A stretch of DNA of 64,000 nucleotides from NCBI GenBank assembly GCA_038025085.1, contig CM076148.1:16960001-17024000 (forward strand), given 5' to 3'. Each line of letters starts with the position of its first letter. Positions within the stretch are counted from its first letter, which is position 1. Shown here piece after piece: positions 43,684 to 54,913 of this stretch. The position numbers and the translations under genes were made by a program. This DNA is from Tetragonia tetragonoides. Its lineage: Eukaryota; Streptophyta; Magnoliopsida; Caryophyllales; Aizoaceae. Under the pieces are notes generated by a model that had not been told where the DNA came from, did not search any database, and was given only the letters and a program-made list of their open reading frames with translations.

Positions 43684-43803
43684 AGGGGTGCAACATGAGG
43701 ACTTCCTAGGAGGTCACCCATCCTAGTACTACTCTCGCCCAAGCACGGTTAACTGCGGAGTTTTGATGGGATCCGGTGCATTAGTGCTGGTATGTTCGCA
43801 CCC
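43684..43803 (-). rRNA. 5S rRNA copy 133
   Basis: Variants: acatgagg, cctagg, cacggtt, ttttgatgg, atgttcgc. Confidence 0.94.
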
Positions 43804-44024
43804 AACAAACTATTGCACAATATTTGTTTTAACCTTGTTCTTACAGCCATTTCTCACTTTTCGTGTGTCTCTTTTATTCGAAAATAAACGGTTTGTACGA
43901 AAAACCCAACACGTGTCCTGAAATCTTTTATACTAGTGTTTTCTGATTCTAAACAGCGTTTTAAATAAGGCTACATAAAAATTAAAAAAATAAAATAAAA
44001 AATTAAAAAAATGAAGATTTAAAA

Positions 44025-44144
44025 AGGGGTGCAACACGAGGACTTCCCAGGAGGTCACCCATCCTAGTACTACTCTCGCCCACGCACGCTTCACTGCGGA
44101 GTTCTGATGGGATCCGGTGCATTAGTGTTGGTATGATCGCACCT
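44025..44144 (-). rRNA. 5S rRNA copy 134
   Basis: Variants: cgcccacgcacgcttcactg, gtgttgg, cgcacct. Confidence 0.95.
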
Positions 44145-44343
44145 ATCAAACTATTGCACAATATTTGTTTTAACCTTGTTCTTACAGCCATTTCTCACTT
44201 TTCGTGTGTGTCTTTTATTCGAAAATCAACGGTTTGTACGTAAAACCCAACACGTCTCCCGAAATCTTTTATACTAGTGTTTTCTGATTCTAAACAGCGT
44301 TTTAAATAAGGCTACATATAATTAAAAAAATTAAGATTTAAAA

Positions 44344-44463
44344 AGGGGTGCAACACGAGGACTTCCCAGGAGGTCACCCATACTAGTACTACTCTCGCCC
44401 AAGCTCGCTTAACTGCGGAGTTCTGATGGGATCCTGTACATTAGTGCTCCTATGATCGCACCC
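44344..44463 (-). rRNA. 5S rRNA copy 135
   Basis: Variants: catactag, gctcgctt, gatcctgtacatta, gctccta. Confidence 0.94.
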
Positions 44464-44681
44464 ATCAAACTATTGCACAATATTTGTTTTAACCTTGTTC
44501 TAACAGTTATGTCTCACTTTTCGTGTGTCTCTTTTATTCGAAAATCAACGGTTTGTACGTAAAATCCAACACGTCTCCCGAAATCTTTTATACTAGTGTT
44601 TTCTGATTCTAAACAGCGTTTTAAATAAGGCTACATAAAAATTTAAAAAAAAAAAAAAATTTAAACAATGAAGATTTAGAA

Positions 44682-44801
44682 AGGGGTGCAACACGAGGAC
44701 TTCGCAGGAGGTCACCCATCCTAGTACTACTCTTACCCAAGCACGCTTAACTGCGGAGTTCTAATGGGATCCGGTACATTAGTGCTGGTATGATAGCACC
44801 C
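44682..44801 (-). rRNA. 5S rRNA copy 136
   Basis: Variants: cttcgcagg, ctcttaccc, ttctaatgg, ggtacatta, gatagc. Terminator tract interrupted (ttagaaagg). Confidence 0.94.
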
Positions 44802-45018
44802 ATCAAAGTATTGCACAATATTTGTTTTAACCTTGTACTTACAGTCATTTCTCACTTTTCGTGTGTCTATTTTATTCGAAAATAAACGATTTGTACGTAA
44901 AACCCAACACGTCTCCCGAAATCTTTTATACTAGTGTTTTCTGATTCTAAAGAACGTTTTAAATAAGGCTACATAAAAATAAAAAATAAAAAAAAAAATT
45001 AAAAATGAAGATTTGAAA

Positions 45019-45137
45019 AGGGGTGCAACACGAGGACTTCCCAGGAGGTCACCATCCTAATACTACTCTCGCCCAAGCACGCTTAACTGCGGAGTTCTGA
45101 TGGGATCCGGTGCATTAGTGCTGGTATGATCGCACCC
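45019..45137 (-). rRNA. 5S rRNA copy 137, 1-base deletion
   Basis: 119 bases: cacccatcc is caccatcc in the C box core. Also cctaatac. Confidence 0.94.
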
Positions 45138-45358
45138 ATCAAACTATTGCACAATATTTGTTTTAACCTTGTTCTTACAGCCATTTCTCACTTTTCGTGT
45201 GTCTCTTTTATTCGAAAATCAACAGTTTGTACGTAAAACCCAACACGTCTCCAGAAATCTTTTATACTAGTGTTTTCTGATTCTAAACAACGTTTTAAAT
45301 AAGGCTACATAGCAATAAATAAAATAATAAAAAAAATTACAAAAATTAAGATTTAAAA

Positions 45359-45478
45359 AGGGGTGCAACACGAGGACTTCCCAGGAGGTCACCCATCCTT
45401 GTACTACTCTCGCCCAAGCTCGCTTAACTGCGGAGTTCTGATGGGATCCTGTACATTAATGCTGGTATGATCGCACCC
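45359..45478 (-). rRNA. 5S rRNA copy 138
   Basis: Variants: ccttgtac, gctcgctt, gatcctgtacattaatgc. Confidence 0.94.
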
Positions 45479-45703
45479 ATCAAACTATTGCACAATATTT
45501 GTTTTAACCTTGTTCTAACAGTTATTTCTCACTTTTCGTGTGTCTCTTTTATTCGAAAATCAACGGTTTGTACGTAAAATCCAACACGTCTCCCGAAATC
45601 TTTTATACTAGTGTTTTCTGATTCTAAACAGCGTTTTAAATAAGGCTACATAAAACTTTAAAAAAAAAAAAAAAAAAAAAATTTAAACAATGAAGATTTA
45701 GAA

Positions 45704-45823
45704 AGGGGTGCAACACGAGGACTTCCCAGGAGGTCACCCATCCTAGTACTACTCTTACCCAAGCACGCTTAACTGCGGAGTTCTAATGGGATCCGGCACA
45801 TTAGTGCTGGTATGATAGCACCC
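45704..45823 (-). rRNA. 5S rRNA copy 139
   Basis: Variants: ctcttaccc, ttctaatgg, ggcacatta, gatagc. Left flank has a run of 22 A (45660-45681). Confidence 0.94.
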
Positions 45824-46040
45824 ATCAAACTATTGCACAATATTTGTTTTAACCTTGTTCTTACAGTCATTTCTCACTTTTCGTGTGTCTCTTTTATTCG
45901 AAAATAAACGATTTGTACGTAAAACCCAACACGTCTCCCGAAATCTTTTATACTAGTGTTTTCTGATTCTAAAGAACGTTTTAAATAAGGCTACATAAAA
46001 ATAAAAAATAAAAAAAAAATTTAAAAATGAAGATTTGAAA

Positions 46041-46159
46041 AGGGGTGCAACACGAGGACTTCCCAGGAGGTCACCATCCTAATACTACTCTCGCCCAAGC
46101 AAGCTTAACTGCGGAGTTCTGATCGGATCCGGTGCATTAGTGCTGGTATGATCGCACCC
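46041..46159 (-). rRNA. 5S rRNA copy 140, 1-base deletion
   Basis: As copy 137, plus gcaagctt and gatcggatcc. Confidence 0.94.
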
Positions 46160-46380
46160 ATCAAACTATTGCACAATATTTGTTTTAACCTTGTTCTTAC
46201 AGCCATTTCTCACTTTTCGTGTGTCTCTTTCATTCGAAAATCAACAGTTTGTACGTAAAACCCAACACGTCTCCAGAAATCTTTTATACTAGTGTTTTCT
46301 GATTCTAAACAACGTTTTAAATAAGGCTACATAGCAATAAATAAAATAATAAAAAAAATTACAAAAATTAAGATTTAAAA

Positions 46381-46499
46381 AGGGGTGCAACACGAGGACT
46401 TCCCAGGAGGTCACCCATCCTAGTACTACTCTAACCCAAGCACGCTTAACTTCTTTCTTCTGATGGGATCCGGCACATTAGAGTGGTATGATCGCACCC
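46381..46499 (-). rRNA. 5S rRNA copy 141, 1-base deletion
   Basis: 119 bases: attagagtgg. Also ctctaaccc, aacttctttcttctg and ggcacatta. Probably non-functional. Confidence 0.92.
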
Positions 46500-46710
46500 A
46501 TCGAACTATTGCACAATATTTGTTTTAACCTTGTTCTTACAGCCATTTCTCACTTTTCGTGTGTCTCTTTTATTCGAAAATAAACGGTTTATACGTAAAA
46601 TCCAACAAGTCTCCCGATATCTTTTATACTAGTGTCTTCTGATTCTAAACAGCATTTTAAATAAGGCTACATAAAAAATAAAATAAAATTAAAAAAATGA
46701 AGATTTAAAA

Positions 46711-46830
46711 AGGGGTGCAACACGAGGACTTCCCAGGAGTTCACCCGTCCTAGTATTACTCTCGCCCAAGCACGCTTAACTGCGGAGTTGTGATGGGTTT
46801 CGTTGCATTAGTGCTAGTATGATCGCACCC
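46711..46830 (-). rRNA. 5S rRNA copy 142
   Basis: Variants: gagttcacccgtcc (C box), tagtattac, gttgtgatgggtttcgttgc, gctagta. The upstream region is also damaged: attcaataatgg replaces attgcacaatatttg, removing the GC at -13/-12. Confidence 0.92.
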
Positions 46831-47048
46831 ATCAAACTATTCAATAATGGTTTAAACTTTGTTCTTACAGCCATTTCTCACTTTTCGTGTGTCTCTTTTA
46901 TTCGAAAATCAAAGGTTTGTACGTAAAACCCAACACGTCTCCCGAAATCTTTTATACTAGTGTTTTCTGATTCTAAACAACGTTTTAAATAAGGCAAAAT
47001 AAAAATAAAAAAAATAAAGTAAAAATTTAAAAAAATGAATATTTAAAA

Positions 47049-47168
47049 TGGGGTGCAACACGAGGACTTCCCAGGAGGTCACCCATCCTAGTACTGCTCT
47101 CGCCCAAGCAAGCTTAACTGCGGAGTTCTGATGGGATCCGGTGCATTAGTGTTGCTATGATCGCACCC
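47049..47168 (-). rRNA. 5S rRNA copy 143
   Basis: Variants: tggggtgc, tactgctctc, gcaagctt, gtgttgcta. Confidence 0.95.
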
Positions 47169-47391
47169 ATCACACTATTGCACAATATTTGTTTTAACCT
47201 TGTTCTTACAGCCATTTCTCACTTTTCATGTGTCTCTTTTATTCGAAAATCAACGGTTTGTACGTAAAACCCAACACGTCTCCCGAAATCTTTCATACTA
47301 GTGTTTTCTGATTCTAAACAGCGTTTTAAATAAGGCTACATAAAAATAAAAAAAAAAGAAAATAAAAATTTTAAAAAATGAAGATTTAAAA

Positions 47392-47511
47392 TACGTTGCA
47401 ACACGAGGACTTCCCAGGAGGTCACCCATCCTAGTACTACTCTCGCCCAAGCACGCTTCACTGCGGAGTTCTGATGGGATCCGGTACATTTGTGATGGTA
47501 TGATAGCACAC
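47392..47511 (-). rRNA. 5S rRNA copy 144
   Basis: Variants: tacgttgc, cttcactg, ggtacatttgtgatgg, gatagcacac. The 3' strand of helix I is altered. Confidence 0.93.
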
Positions 47512-47724
47512 ATCAAACTGTTGCACAATATTTGTTTTGACCTTGTTCTTACAGCCATTTCTCTCTTTTCGTGCGTCTCTTTTATTCGAAAATCAACGGT
47601 TTGTACGTAAATCCCAACGCGTCTCCCGAAATCTTTTATACTAGTGTTTTCTGATTCTAAACAGCGTTTTAAATAAGGCTACATAAAAAATAAAATAAAA
47701 TTTTAAAAAATGAAGATTTAAAAA

Positions 47725-47844
47725 AGTGGTGCAACACGAGGACTTCCCAGGAGGTCACCGATCCTAGTACTACTCTCGCCCAAGCACACTTAACTGCGGA
47801 GTTCTGATGGGATCCGGTGCATTAGTGCTGGTATGATCGCACCC
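47725..47844 (-). rRNA. 5S rRNA copy 145
   Basis: Variants: agtggtgc, accgatcc (C box), cacactt. Confidence 0.95.
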
Positions 47845-48063
47845 ATCAAACTATTGCACAATATTTGTTTTAACCTTGTTCTTACAGACATTTCTCACTT
47901 TTCGTTTGTCTCTTTTATTCGAAAATCAACGGTTTGTACGTAAAACCCAACACGTCTCCCGAAATCTTTTATACTAGTGTTTTCTGATTCTAAACAGCGT
48001 TTTAAATAAGGCTACATAAAAATAAAAAACATAAAAAAAAATTAAAAATATGAAGATTTAAAA

Positions 48064-48183
48064 AGGGGTGCAACACGAGGACTTCCCAGGAGTTCACCCA
48101 TCCTAGTACTACTCTCGCCCAAGCACACTTAACTGCAGAGTTTTGATGGGATCCGGTCCATTAGTGCTGGTATGATCGCACCC
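48064..48183 (-). rRNA. 5S rRNA copy 146
   Basis: Variants: gagttcaccc (C box), cacactt, ctgcagag, ttttgatgg, ggtccatta. Confidence 0.95.
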
Positions 48184-48402
48184 ATCAAACTATTGCACAA
48201 TATTTGTTTTAACCTTGTTCTTACAGACATTTTTCACTTTTCGTTTGTCTCTTTTATTCGAAAATCAACGGTTTGTACGTAAAACCCAACACGTCTCCCG
48301 AAATCTTTTATACTTGTGTTTTCTGATTCTAAACAGCGTCTTAAATAAGGCTACATAAAAATAAAAATAAAATAAAAATTTTAAAAAAAAAAAGATTTAA
48401 AA

Positions 48403-48522
48403 AGGGTTGCAACACGAGGACTTCCCAGGAGGTCACCCATCCTCGTACTACTCTCGCCCAAGCACGCTTAACCGCGGAGTTCTGATGGGATCCGGTGCAT
48501 TAGTGCTGGTATGATTACACCC
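48403..48522 (-). rRNA. 5S rRNA copy 147
   Basis: Variants: agggttgc, cctcgtac, aaccgcgg, atgattacaccc. Confidence 0.95.
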
Positions 48523-48745
48523 ATCAAACTATTGCACAATATTTGTTTTAACCTTGTTCTTACAGACATTTCTCACTTTTCGTGTGTCTCTTTTATTCGA
48601 AAATCAATGGTTTGTACAGAAAAACCCAACACGTCTCCCGAAATCTTTAAAACTTGTGTTTTCTGATTCTAAACAGCGTTTTAAATAAGGCTACATAAAA
48701 ATAAAAAAAAAATAAAAAAAAATTTAAAAAAATGAAGATTTAAAA

Positions 48746-48865
48746 AGGGGTGCAACACGAGGACTTCCCAGGAGTTCACCCATCCTACTACTACTCTCGC
48801 CCAAGCACGCTTAACTGCGGAGTTCTGATGGGATCCGATGCATTAGTGCTGGTAAGATCGCACCC
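48746..48865 (-). rRNA. 5S rRNA copy 148
   Basis: Variants: gagttcaccc, cctactac, gatccgatgc, ggtaagatc. Confidence 0.95.
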
Positions 48866-49083
48866 GTCAAACTAATGCACAATATTTGTTTTAACCTTGT
48901 TCTTACAGCCATTTCTCACTTTTTGTGTGTCTCTTTTATTCGAAAATCAACGGTTTGTACGTAAAACCCAACACGTCTCCCGAAATCTTTTATACTAGTG
49001 TTTTCTGATTCTAAAAAGCGTTTTAAATAAGGCTACATAAAAATAAAAAAATAAAAAAATTTAAAAAAAATGAAGATTTAAAA

Positions 49084-49203
49084 AGGGGTGCAACACGAGA
49101 ACTTCCCAGGAGGTCAACCATCCTAGTACTACTCTCGCCCAAGCACGCTTAACTACAGAGTTCAGATGGGATCCGATACATTAGTGCTGGTATGATCGCA
49201 CCC
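49084..49203 (-). rRNA. 5S rRNA copy 149
   Basis: Variants: cgagaac, gtcaaccatcc, aactacagag, ttcagatgg, gatccgatacatta. Confidence 0.94.
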
Positions 49204-49419
49204 ATCAAACTATTGCACAATATTTCTTTTAAACTTGTTCTTACAGTCATTTCTCACTTTTCTTGTGTCTCTTTCTCCGAAAATCAACGGTTTGTACGTA
49301 AAACACAACACGTCTCCCGAAATATTTTATACTAGTGTTTTCAGATTCTAAACAGCGTTTTAAAAAAGGCTACATAAATATAAAAATAAAAAAAATTAAA
49401 AAAAAAAGAAGATTTAAAA

Positions 49420-49538
49420 AAGTTGCAACACGAGGGCTTCCCAGGAGGTCACCCATCCTAGTACTACTCTCACCCAAGCACGCTTAACTGCGGAGTTATG
49501 ATGGGATCCAGTGCATTAGTGCTGGTATGATCGCAACC
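49420..49538 (-). rRNA. 5S rRNA copy 150, 1-base deletion
   Basis: 119 bases: the 3' end is agttgc. Also gagggcttc, ctctcaccc, gttatgatg, gatccagtg, cgcaacc. Confidence 0.93.
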
Positions 49539-49756
49539 ATCAAACTATTGCACAATATTTGTTTTAACCTTCTTCTTACAGCCATTTCTCACTTTTCGTG
49601 TGTCTCTTTTATTCGAAAATCAACGGTTTGTACGTAAAACCCAACATGTCTCCCGAAATCTTTTATACTAGTGTTTTCTAATTCTAAACTGCGTTTTAAA
49701 TAAGGCTACATAAAAATAAATAAAATAAAATAAATTAAAAAAATGAATATTTAAAA

Positions 49757-49876
49757 AGGTGTGCAACACGAGGAATTCCCAGGAGGTCACCCATCCTAGT
49801 ACTACTCTCGCCCAAGCAGGCTTAACTGCGGAGTTCTGATGGGATCCGGTGCATTACTGTTGGTATGATCGCACCC
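49757..49876 (-). rRNA. 5S rRNA copy 151
   Basis: Variants: aggtgtgc, gaggaattc, gcaggctt, attactgttgg. Confidence 0.95.
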
Positions 49877-50096
49877 ATCAAACTATTGCACAATATTTGT
49901 TTTAACCTTGTTCTTACAGCCATTTCTCACTTTTCGCGTGTCTCTTTTATTCGAAAATCAACGGTTTGTACGTAAAACCTAACACGTCTCCCGAAATCTT
50001 TTATACTAGTGTTTTCTGATTCTAAACATCGTTTTAAATAAGGCTACATAAAAATAAAAAATATAAAAAAAAAAAATTAAAAATGAAGATTTAAAA

Positions 50097-50216
50097 AGGG
50101 GTGAAACACGAGGACTTCCCAGGAAGTCACCAATCCTAATACTACTCTCGCCCAAGCACGCTTAACTGCGGAGTTCTGATGGGATCCGATGCATTAGTGC
50201 TTGTATGATCGCACCC
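50097..50216 (-). rRNA. 5S rRNA copy 152
   Basis: Variants: ggggtgaaac, ggaagtcaccaatcc (C box), cctaatac, gatccgatgc, gcttgta. Confidence 0.94.
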
Positions 50217-50421
50217 ATCAAACTATTGCACAATATTTTTTTTAACCTTGTTCTTACAGCCATTTCTCACTTTTCGTGTGTCTCTTTTATTCGAAAATCA
50301 ACGGTTTGTACGTAAAACCCAACACGTCTCCCGAAATCTTTTATACAAGTGTTTTCTGATTCTAAACAGCGTTTTAAATAAGGCTACATAAAAATAAAAA
50401 TTTAAAAATGAAGATTTAAAA

Positions 50422-50540
50422 AGAGTGCAACACGAGGACTTCCCAAGAGGTCGCCCATCCTAGTACGACTCTCGCCCAAGCACGCTTAACTTCGGAGTTC
50501 TGATGGGATCCGATGCATTAGTGCTGGTAAGATCGCACCC
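50422..50540 (-). rRNA. 5S rRNA copy 153, 1-base deletion
   Basis: 119 bases: agagtgc at the 3' end. Also cccaagaggtcgccc, gtacgactc, aacttcgg, gatccgatgc, ggtaagatc. Confidence 0.93.
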
Positions 50541-50760
50541 ATCAAACTAATGCATAATATTTGTTTTAACCTTGTTCTTACAGACATTTCTCACTTTTCG
50601 TGTGTCTCTTTTATTCGAAAATCAACGGTTTGTACGTAAAACCCAACACGTCTCCCGAAATATTTTATACTAGTGTTTCTGATTCTAAACAGCGTTTTAA
50701 ATAAGGCTACATAAATATAAAAATAAAAAAAAAAAAATTTTAAAAAATGAAGATTTAAAA

Positions 50761-50880
50761 AGGGTTGCAACAAGAGGACTTCCCAGGAGGTCACCCATCC
50801 TAGTGTTACTCTCGCCCAAGCACGCTTAACCGCGGAGTTCTGATGGGATCTAGTGCATTAGTGCGGGTATGATCGCACCC
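50761..50880 (-). rRNA. 5S rRNA copy 154
   Basis: Variants: agggttgc, caagagg, ctagtgttactc, aaccgcgg, gatctagtgc, gtgcggg. Confidence 0.94.
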
Positions 50881-51097
50881 ATCAAACCATTGCACAATAT
50901 TTGTTTTAACCTTGTTCTTACAGCCATTTCTCACTTTTCGTGTGTCTCTTTTATTCGAAAATCAAAGGTTTGTACGTAAAACCCAACACGTCTCCCGAAA
51001 TCTTTTTTACATGTGTTTTCTGATTCTAAACGGCGTTTTAAATAAGGCTACATAAAAATAAACAAATAAAAAAAATTTAAAAAATAAAGATTTAAAA

Positions 51098-51217
51098 AGG
51101 GGTGCAACACAAAGACTTCCCAGGAGGTCACCCATGCTAGTACTACTCTCGCCCAAGCACGCTTAACTGCGGAGTTCTGATGGGATCCGATGCATTAGTG
51201 CTGGTAAGATCGCACAT
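51098..51217 (-). rRNA. 5S rRNA copy 155
   Basis: Variants: acacaaagac, catgctag, gatccgatgc, ggtaagatc, cgcacat. Spacer shortened at tctcacagtgtgtc. Confidence 0.94.
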
Positions 51218-51423
51218 ATCAAATTAATACACAATATTTGTTTTAACCTTGTTCTTACAGCCATTTCTCACAGTGTGTCTCTTTTATTCGAAAATCAACG
51301 GTTTGTACGTAAAACCCAACACGTCTCCCGAAATCTTTTATACTAGTGTTTTCTGATTCTAAACAATGTTTTAAATAAGGCTACATAAAAATAAAAAAAA
51401 GTTAAAAAAATGAGGATTTAAAA

Positions 51424-51543
51424 AGGGTTGCAACACGAGGACTTCCCAGGAGGTCACCCATCCTAATACTACTCTCGCCCAAGCACGCTTAACTGCAGAG
51501 TTTTGATGGGATCCGGTGCATTAGTGCTGGTATGATCGCACCC
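51424..51543 (-). rRNA. 5S rRNA copy 156
   Basis: Variants: agggttgc, cctaatac, ctgcagag, ttttgatgg. Confidence 0.95.
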
Positions 51544-51764
51544 ATCAAACTATTGCACAATATTTGTTTTAACCTTGTTCTTACAGCCATTTCTCATTTT
51601 TCGTGTTTCTCTTTTATTCGAAAATCAACGGTTTGTACGTAAAACCCAACACGTCTCCCGAAATCTTTTATACTAGTGTTTTCTGATTCTAGACAGCGTT
51701 TTAAATAAGGCTACATAAAAATAAAAAAAATAAAAACAAATTTAAAAAAAATGAAGATTTAAAA

Positions 51765-51884
51765 AGGGGTGCAACACGAGGACTTCCCAGGAGGCCACCC
51801 ATCGTAGTACTACTCTCGCCCAAGCACGCTTAACTGCGGAGTTCTGATGGGATCCGGTGCATTAGTGCTAGTATGATCGTACCC
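51765..51884 (-). rRNA. 5S rRNA copy 157
   Basis: Variants: ggccaccc (C box), catcgtag, gctagta, gatcgtaccc. Confidence 0.95.
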
Positions 51885-52101
51885 ATCAAATTATTGCAAA
51901 ATATTTGTTTTAACCTTGTTCTTATAGCCATCTCTCACTTTCCGTGTGTCTCCTTTATTCGAAAATCAACAGTTTGTACGTAAAACCCAACACGTCTCCC
52001 GAAATCTTTTATACTACTGTTTTCTGATTCTAAACAACATTTTAAATAAGGCTACATAAAAATAAAAAAAATAAAAAAATTTAAAAAATGAAGATTTAAA
52101 A

Positions 52102-52221
52102 AGGGGTGCAACACGAGGACTTCCCAGGAGGTCACCCATCCTAGTACTACTCTCGCCCAAGCACGCTAAGCTGCAGAGTTCTGATGGGATCCGGTACATT
52201 AGTGCCGGTATGATCGCACCC
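52102..52221 (-). rRNA. 5S rRNA copy 158
   Basis: Variants: cgctaagctgcagag (A box), ggtacatta, gtgccgg. Confidence 0.95.
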
Positions 52222-52431
52222 ATCAAACTATTGCGCAATATTTCTTTTAACCTTGTTCTTACAGCCATTTCTCACTTTTCGTGTGTCTCTTTTATTCGAA
52301 AATCAAAGGTTTGTACTTAAAACCCAACACGTCTCCCGAAATCTTTTATACTTGTGTTTTCTGATTTTAAACAGCATTTTAAATAATGCTACATAAAAAT
52401 AAAAAAAAATTAAAAAAATGAAGATTTAAAA

Positions 52432-52551
52432 AGGGGTGCAACACGAGGACTTCCCTGGAGGTCACCCATCCTAGTACTACTCTCGCCAAAGCATGCTTAA
52501 CTGCGGAGTTTTGATGGTATCCGTTGCATTAGTGCTGGTATGATCGCACCA
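52432..52551 (-). rRNA. 5S rRNA copy 159
   Basis: Variants: cctggagg, cgccaaag, gcatgctt, ttttgatggtatccgttgc, cgcacca. Confidence 0.94.
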
Positions 52552-52766
52552 ATCGAACTATTGCACAATATTTGTTTTAACCTTGTTCTTACAGCCATTT
52601 CTCACTTTTCGTGTGTCGCTTTTATTCGAAAATCAACGTTTTGTACGTAAAACCCAACACGTCTCCCAAATTATACTAGTGTTTTCTGATTCTAAACAGC
52701 GTTTTAAAAAAGGTTACATAAAAATTTAAAAAATAAAAAAAAATTTAAAAAAATGAAGATTTGAAA

Positions 52767-52885
52767 AGGGGTGCAACACGAGGATTTCCAGAAGGTCACC
52801 CATCCTAGTACTACTCTCGCCCAAGCACGCTTAACTGCGGAGTTATGATGAGATCCGGTGCATTAGTGCTGGTATGATCGCACTG
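52767..52885 (-). rRNA. 5S rRNA copy 160, 1-base deletion
   Basis: 119 bases: gatttccagaagg. Also gttatgatgagatcc and cgcactg. Confidence 0.93.
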
Positions 52886-53109
52886 ATCAAGCTATTGCAC
52901 AATATTTGTTTTAACCTTGTTCTTACAGCCATTTCTCACTTTTGGTGTGTCTATTTTATTCGAAAATCAACGGTTTGTACGTAAAACCCAACACGTCTCC
53001 CGAAATCATTTATACTTGTATTTTCTGATTTCAAACAGCGTTTTAAATAAGGCTACATAAAAATAAAAAAAAAAAATTAAAAAAAATTAAAAAAAATGAA
53101 TATTTAAAA

Positions 53110-53229
53110 AGGGGTGCAACAAGAAGACTTCCCAGGAGGTCACCCACCCTAGAACTACTCTAGCCCAAGCGCGCTTAAATGCAGAGTTCTGATGGGATCC
53201 GGTGCATTAGTGCTGGTATGATCGCACCC
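53110..53229 (-). rRNA. 5S rRNA copy 161
   Basis: Variants: caagaagac, cacccaccc, tagaactactctagccc, gcgcgcttaaatgcagag. Confidence 0.93.
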
Positions 53230-53440
53230 ATCAAACTATTGCACAATATTTGTTTTAACCTTGTTCTTACAACCATTTCTCACTTTTCGTGTGTCTCTTT
53301 TATTCGAAAATAAATGGTTTGTACGTAAAACCCAAAACGTCTCCCAAAATATTTTATACTTGTGTTTTCTGATTCTAAATAGCGTTTTAAATAAGGCTAC
53401 ATAAAAATAATAAAAAAATTAAAAAAATGAAGATTTAAAA

Positions 53441-53560
53441 AGGGGTGCAACCCGAGGACTTCCCAGGAGGTCACCCATCCTAGTACTACTCTCGCCCAAG
53501 CACGCTTATCTGCAAAGTTCTGATGGGATCCGATGCATTAGTGCTGGTATGATCGCACCC
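53441..53560 (-). rRNA. 5S rRNA copy 162
   Basis: Variants: caacccgagg, cttatctgcaaag, gatccgatgc. Confidence 0.95.
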
Positions 53561-53780
53561 ATCAAACTATTGCACAATATTTGTTTTAACCTTGTTCTTA
53601 CAGCCATTTCTCACTTTTCGTGAGTCTCTTTTATTCGAAAATGAACGGTTTGTACGTAAAACCCAACACGTCTCCCGAAATCATTTATACTAGTGTTTTC
53701 TGATTCTAAACGGCGTTTTAAATTAGGCTACATAAAAAATAAAAAAAATTAAAAAAAATAAAGAAAATAAAGATTTAAAA

Positions 53781-53900
53781 AGGGGTGCAACACGAGGACT
53801 TCCCAGGAGGTCACCCATCCTAGTACTACTCTCGCCCAAGCACGCTTAGCTGTGGAGTTCTGATGGGATCCGCTGCATTAGTGATGGTATGATCGCACCA
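53781..53900 (-). rRNA. 5S rRNA copy 163
   Basis: Variants: cttagctgtggag, gatccgctgc, gtgatgg, cgcacca. Confidence 0.95.
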
Positions 53901-54121
53901 ATCAAACTTTTGCACAATATTTGTTTTAACCTTGTTCTTACGGCCAGTTCTCACTTTTCGTGTGTCTCTTTTATTCGAAAATCAACGGTTTGTACGTAAA
54001 ACCCAACACGTCTCCCGAAATCTTTTATACTAGTGTTATCTGATTCTAAACTGCGTTTTAAATAAGGCTACATAAAAATAATAAAAAAATTAAAAAAATT
54101 TAAAAAAATTTAGATTTAAAA

Positions 54122-54241
54122 AGGGGTGCAACACGAGGACTTCCTAGGAGGTCACCCATCCTAGAACTACTCTCGCCCAAGCACGCTTAACTACGGTGTT
54201 CTGATGGGATCCGGTGCATTAGTGCTGGTATGATCGCACCC
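54122..54241 (-). rRNA. 5S rRNA copy 164
   Basis: Variants: cctagg, tagaactac, aactacggtgttc. Confidence 0.95.
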
Positions 54242-54454
54242 ATCAAACTATTGCACAATATTTGTTTTAACCTTGTTCTTACAACCATTTCTCACCTTTT
54301 TTGTGTCTCTTTTATTCGAAAATAAATGGTTTGTACGTAAAACCCAACACGTCTCCTGAAATTTTTTATACTTGTGTTTTCTGATTCTAAATAGCGTTTT
54401 AAATAAGGCTACATAAAAATAATAAAAAAAAATTAAAAAAATGAAGATTTAAAA

Positions 54455-54574
54455 AGGGGTGCAAGACGAGGACTTCCCAGGAGGTCACCCATCTTAGTAC
54501 TACTCTCGCCCAAGCACGCTTATCTGCAAAGTTCTGATGGGATCCGATGCATTAGTGCTGGTATGATCGCACCC
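54455..54574 (-). rRNA. 5S rRNA copy 165
   Basis: Variants: caagacgagg, catcttag, cttatctgcaaag, gatccgatgc. Confidence 0.95.
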
Positions 54575-54793
54575 ATCAAACTATTGCACTATATTTGTTT
54601 TAACCTTGTTCTTACAGCCATTTCTCACTTTTCGTGAGTCTCTTTTATTCGAAGATGAACGGTTTGTACGTAAAACCCAACACGTCTCCCGAAATCATTT
54701 ATACTAGTGTTTTCTGATTCTAAACGGCGTTTTAAATAAGGCTACATAAAAAATAAAAAAAATATAAATAATAAAAAAAATAAAGATTTAAAA

Positions 54794-54913
54794 AGGGGTG
54801 CAACACGAGGACTTCCCAGGAGGTCACCCATCCTAGTAGTACTCTCGCCCAAGCACGCTTAGCTGTGGAGTTCTGATGGGATCCGCTGCATTAGTGATGG
54901 TATGATCGCACCC
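54794..54913 (-). rRNA. 5S rRNA copy 166
   Basis: Variants: tagtagtac, cttagctgtggag, gatccgctgc, gtgatgg. Confidence 0.95.

Larger units (their letters stand above)
44344..46380 (-). repeat. Three-unit tandem duplication (about 1,015-1,022 base step)
   Basis: Copies 135-137 and 138-140 repeat in order with rare shared marks: gatcctgtacatta and gttcta(a)cag (135, 138), ctcttaccc with gatagc (136, 139), and the same 1-base loss accatcc plus catagcaat in the spacer (137, 140). Confidence 0.93.
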
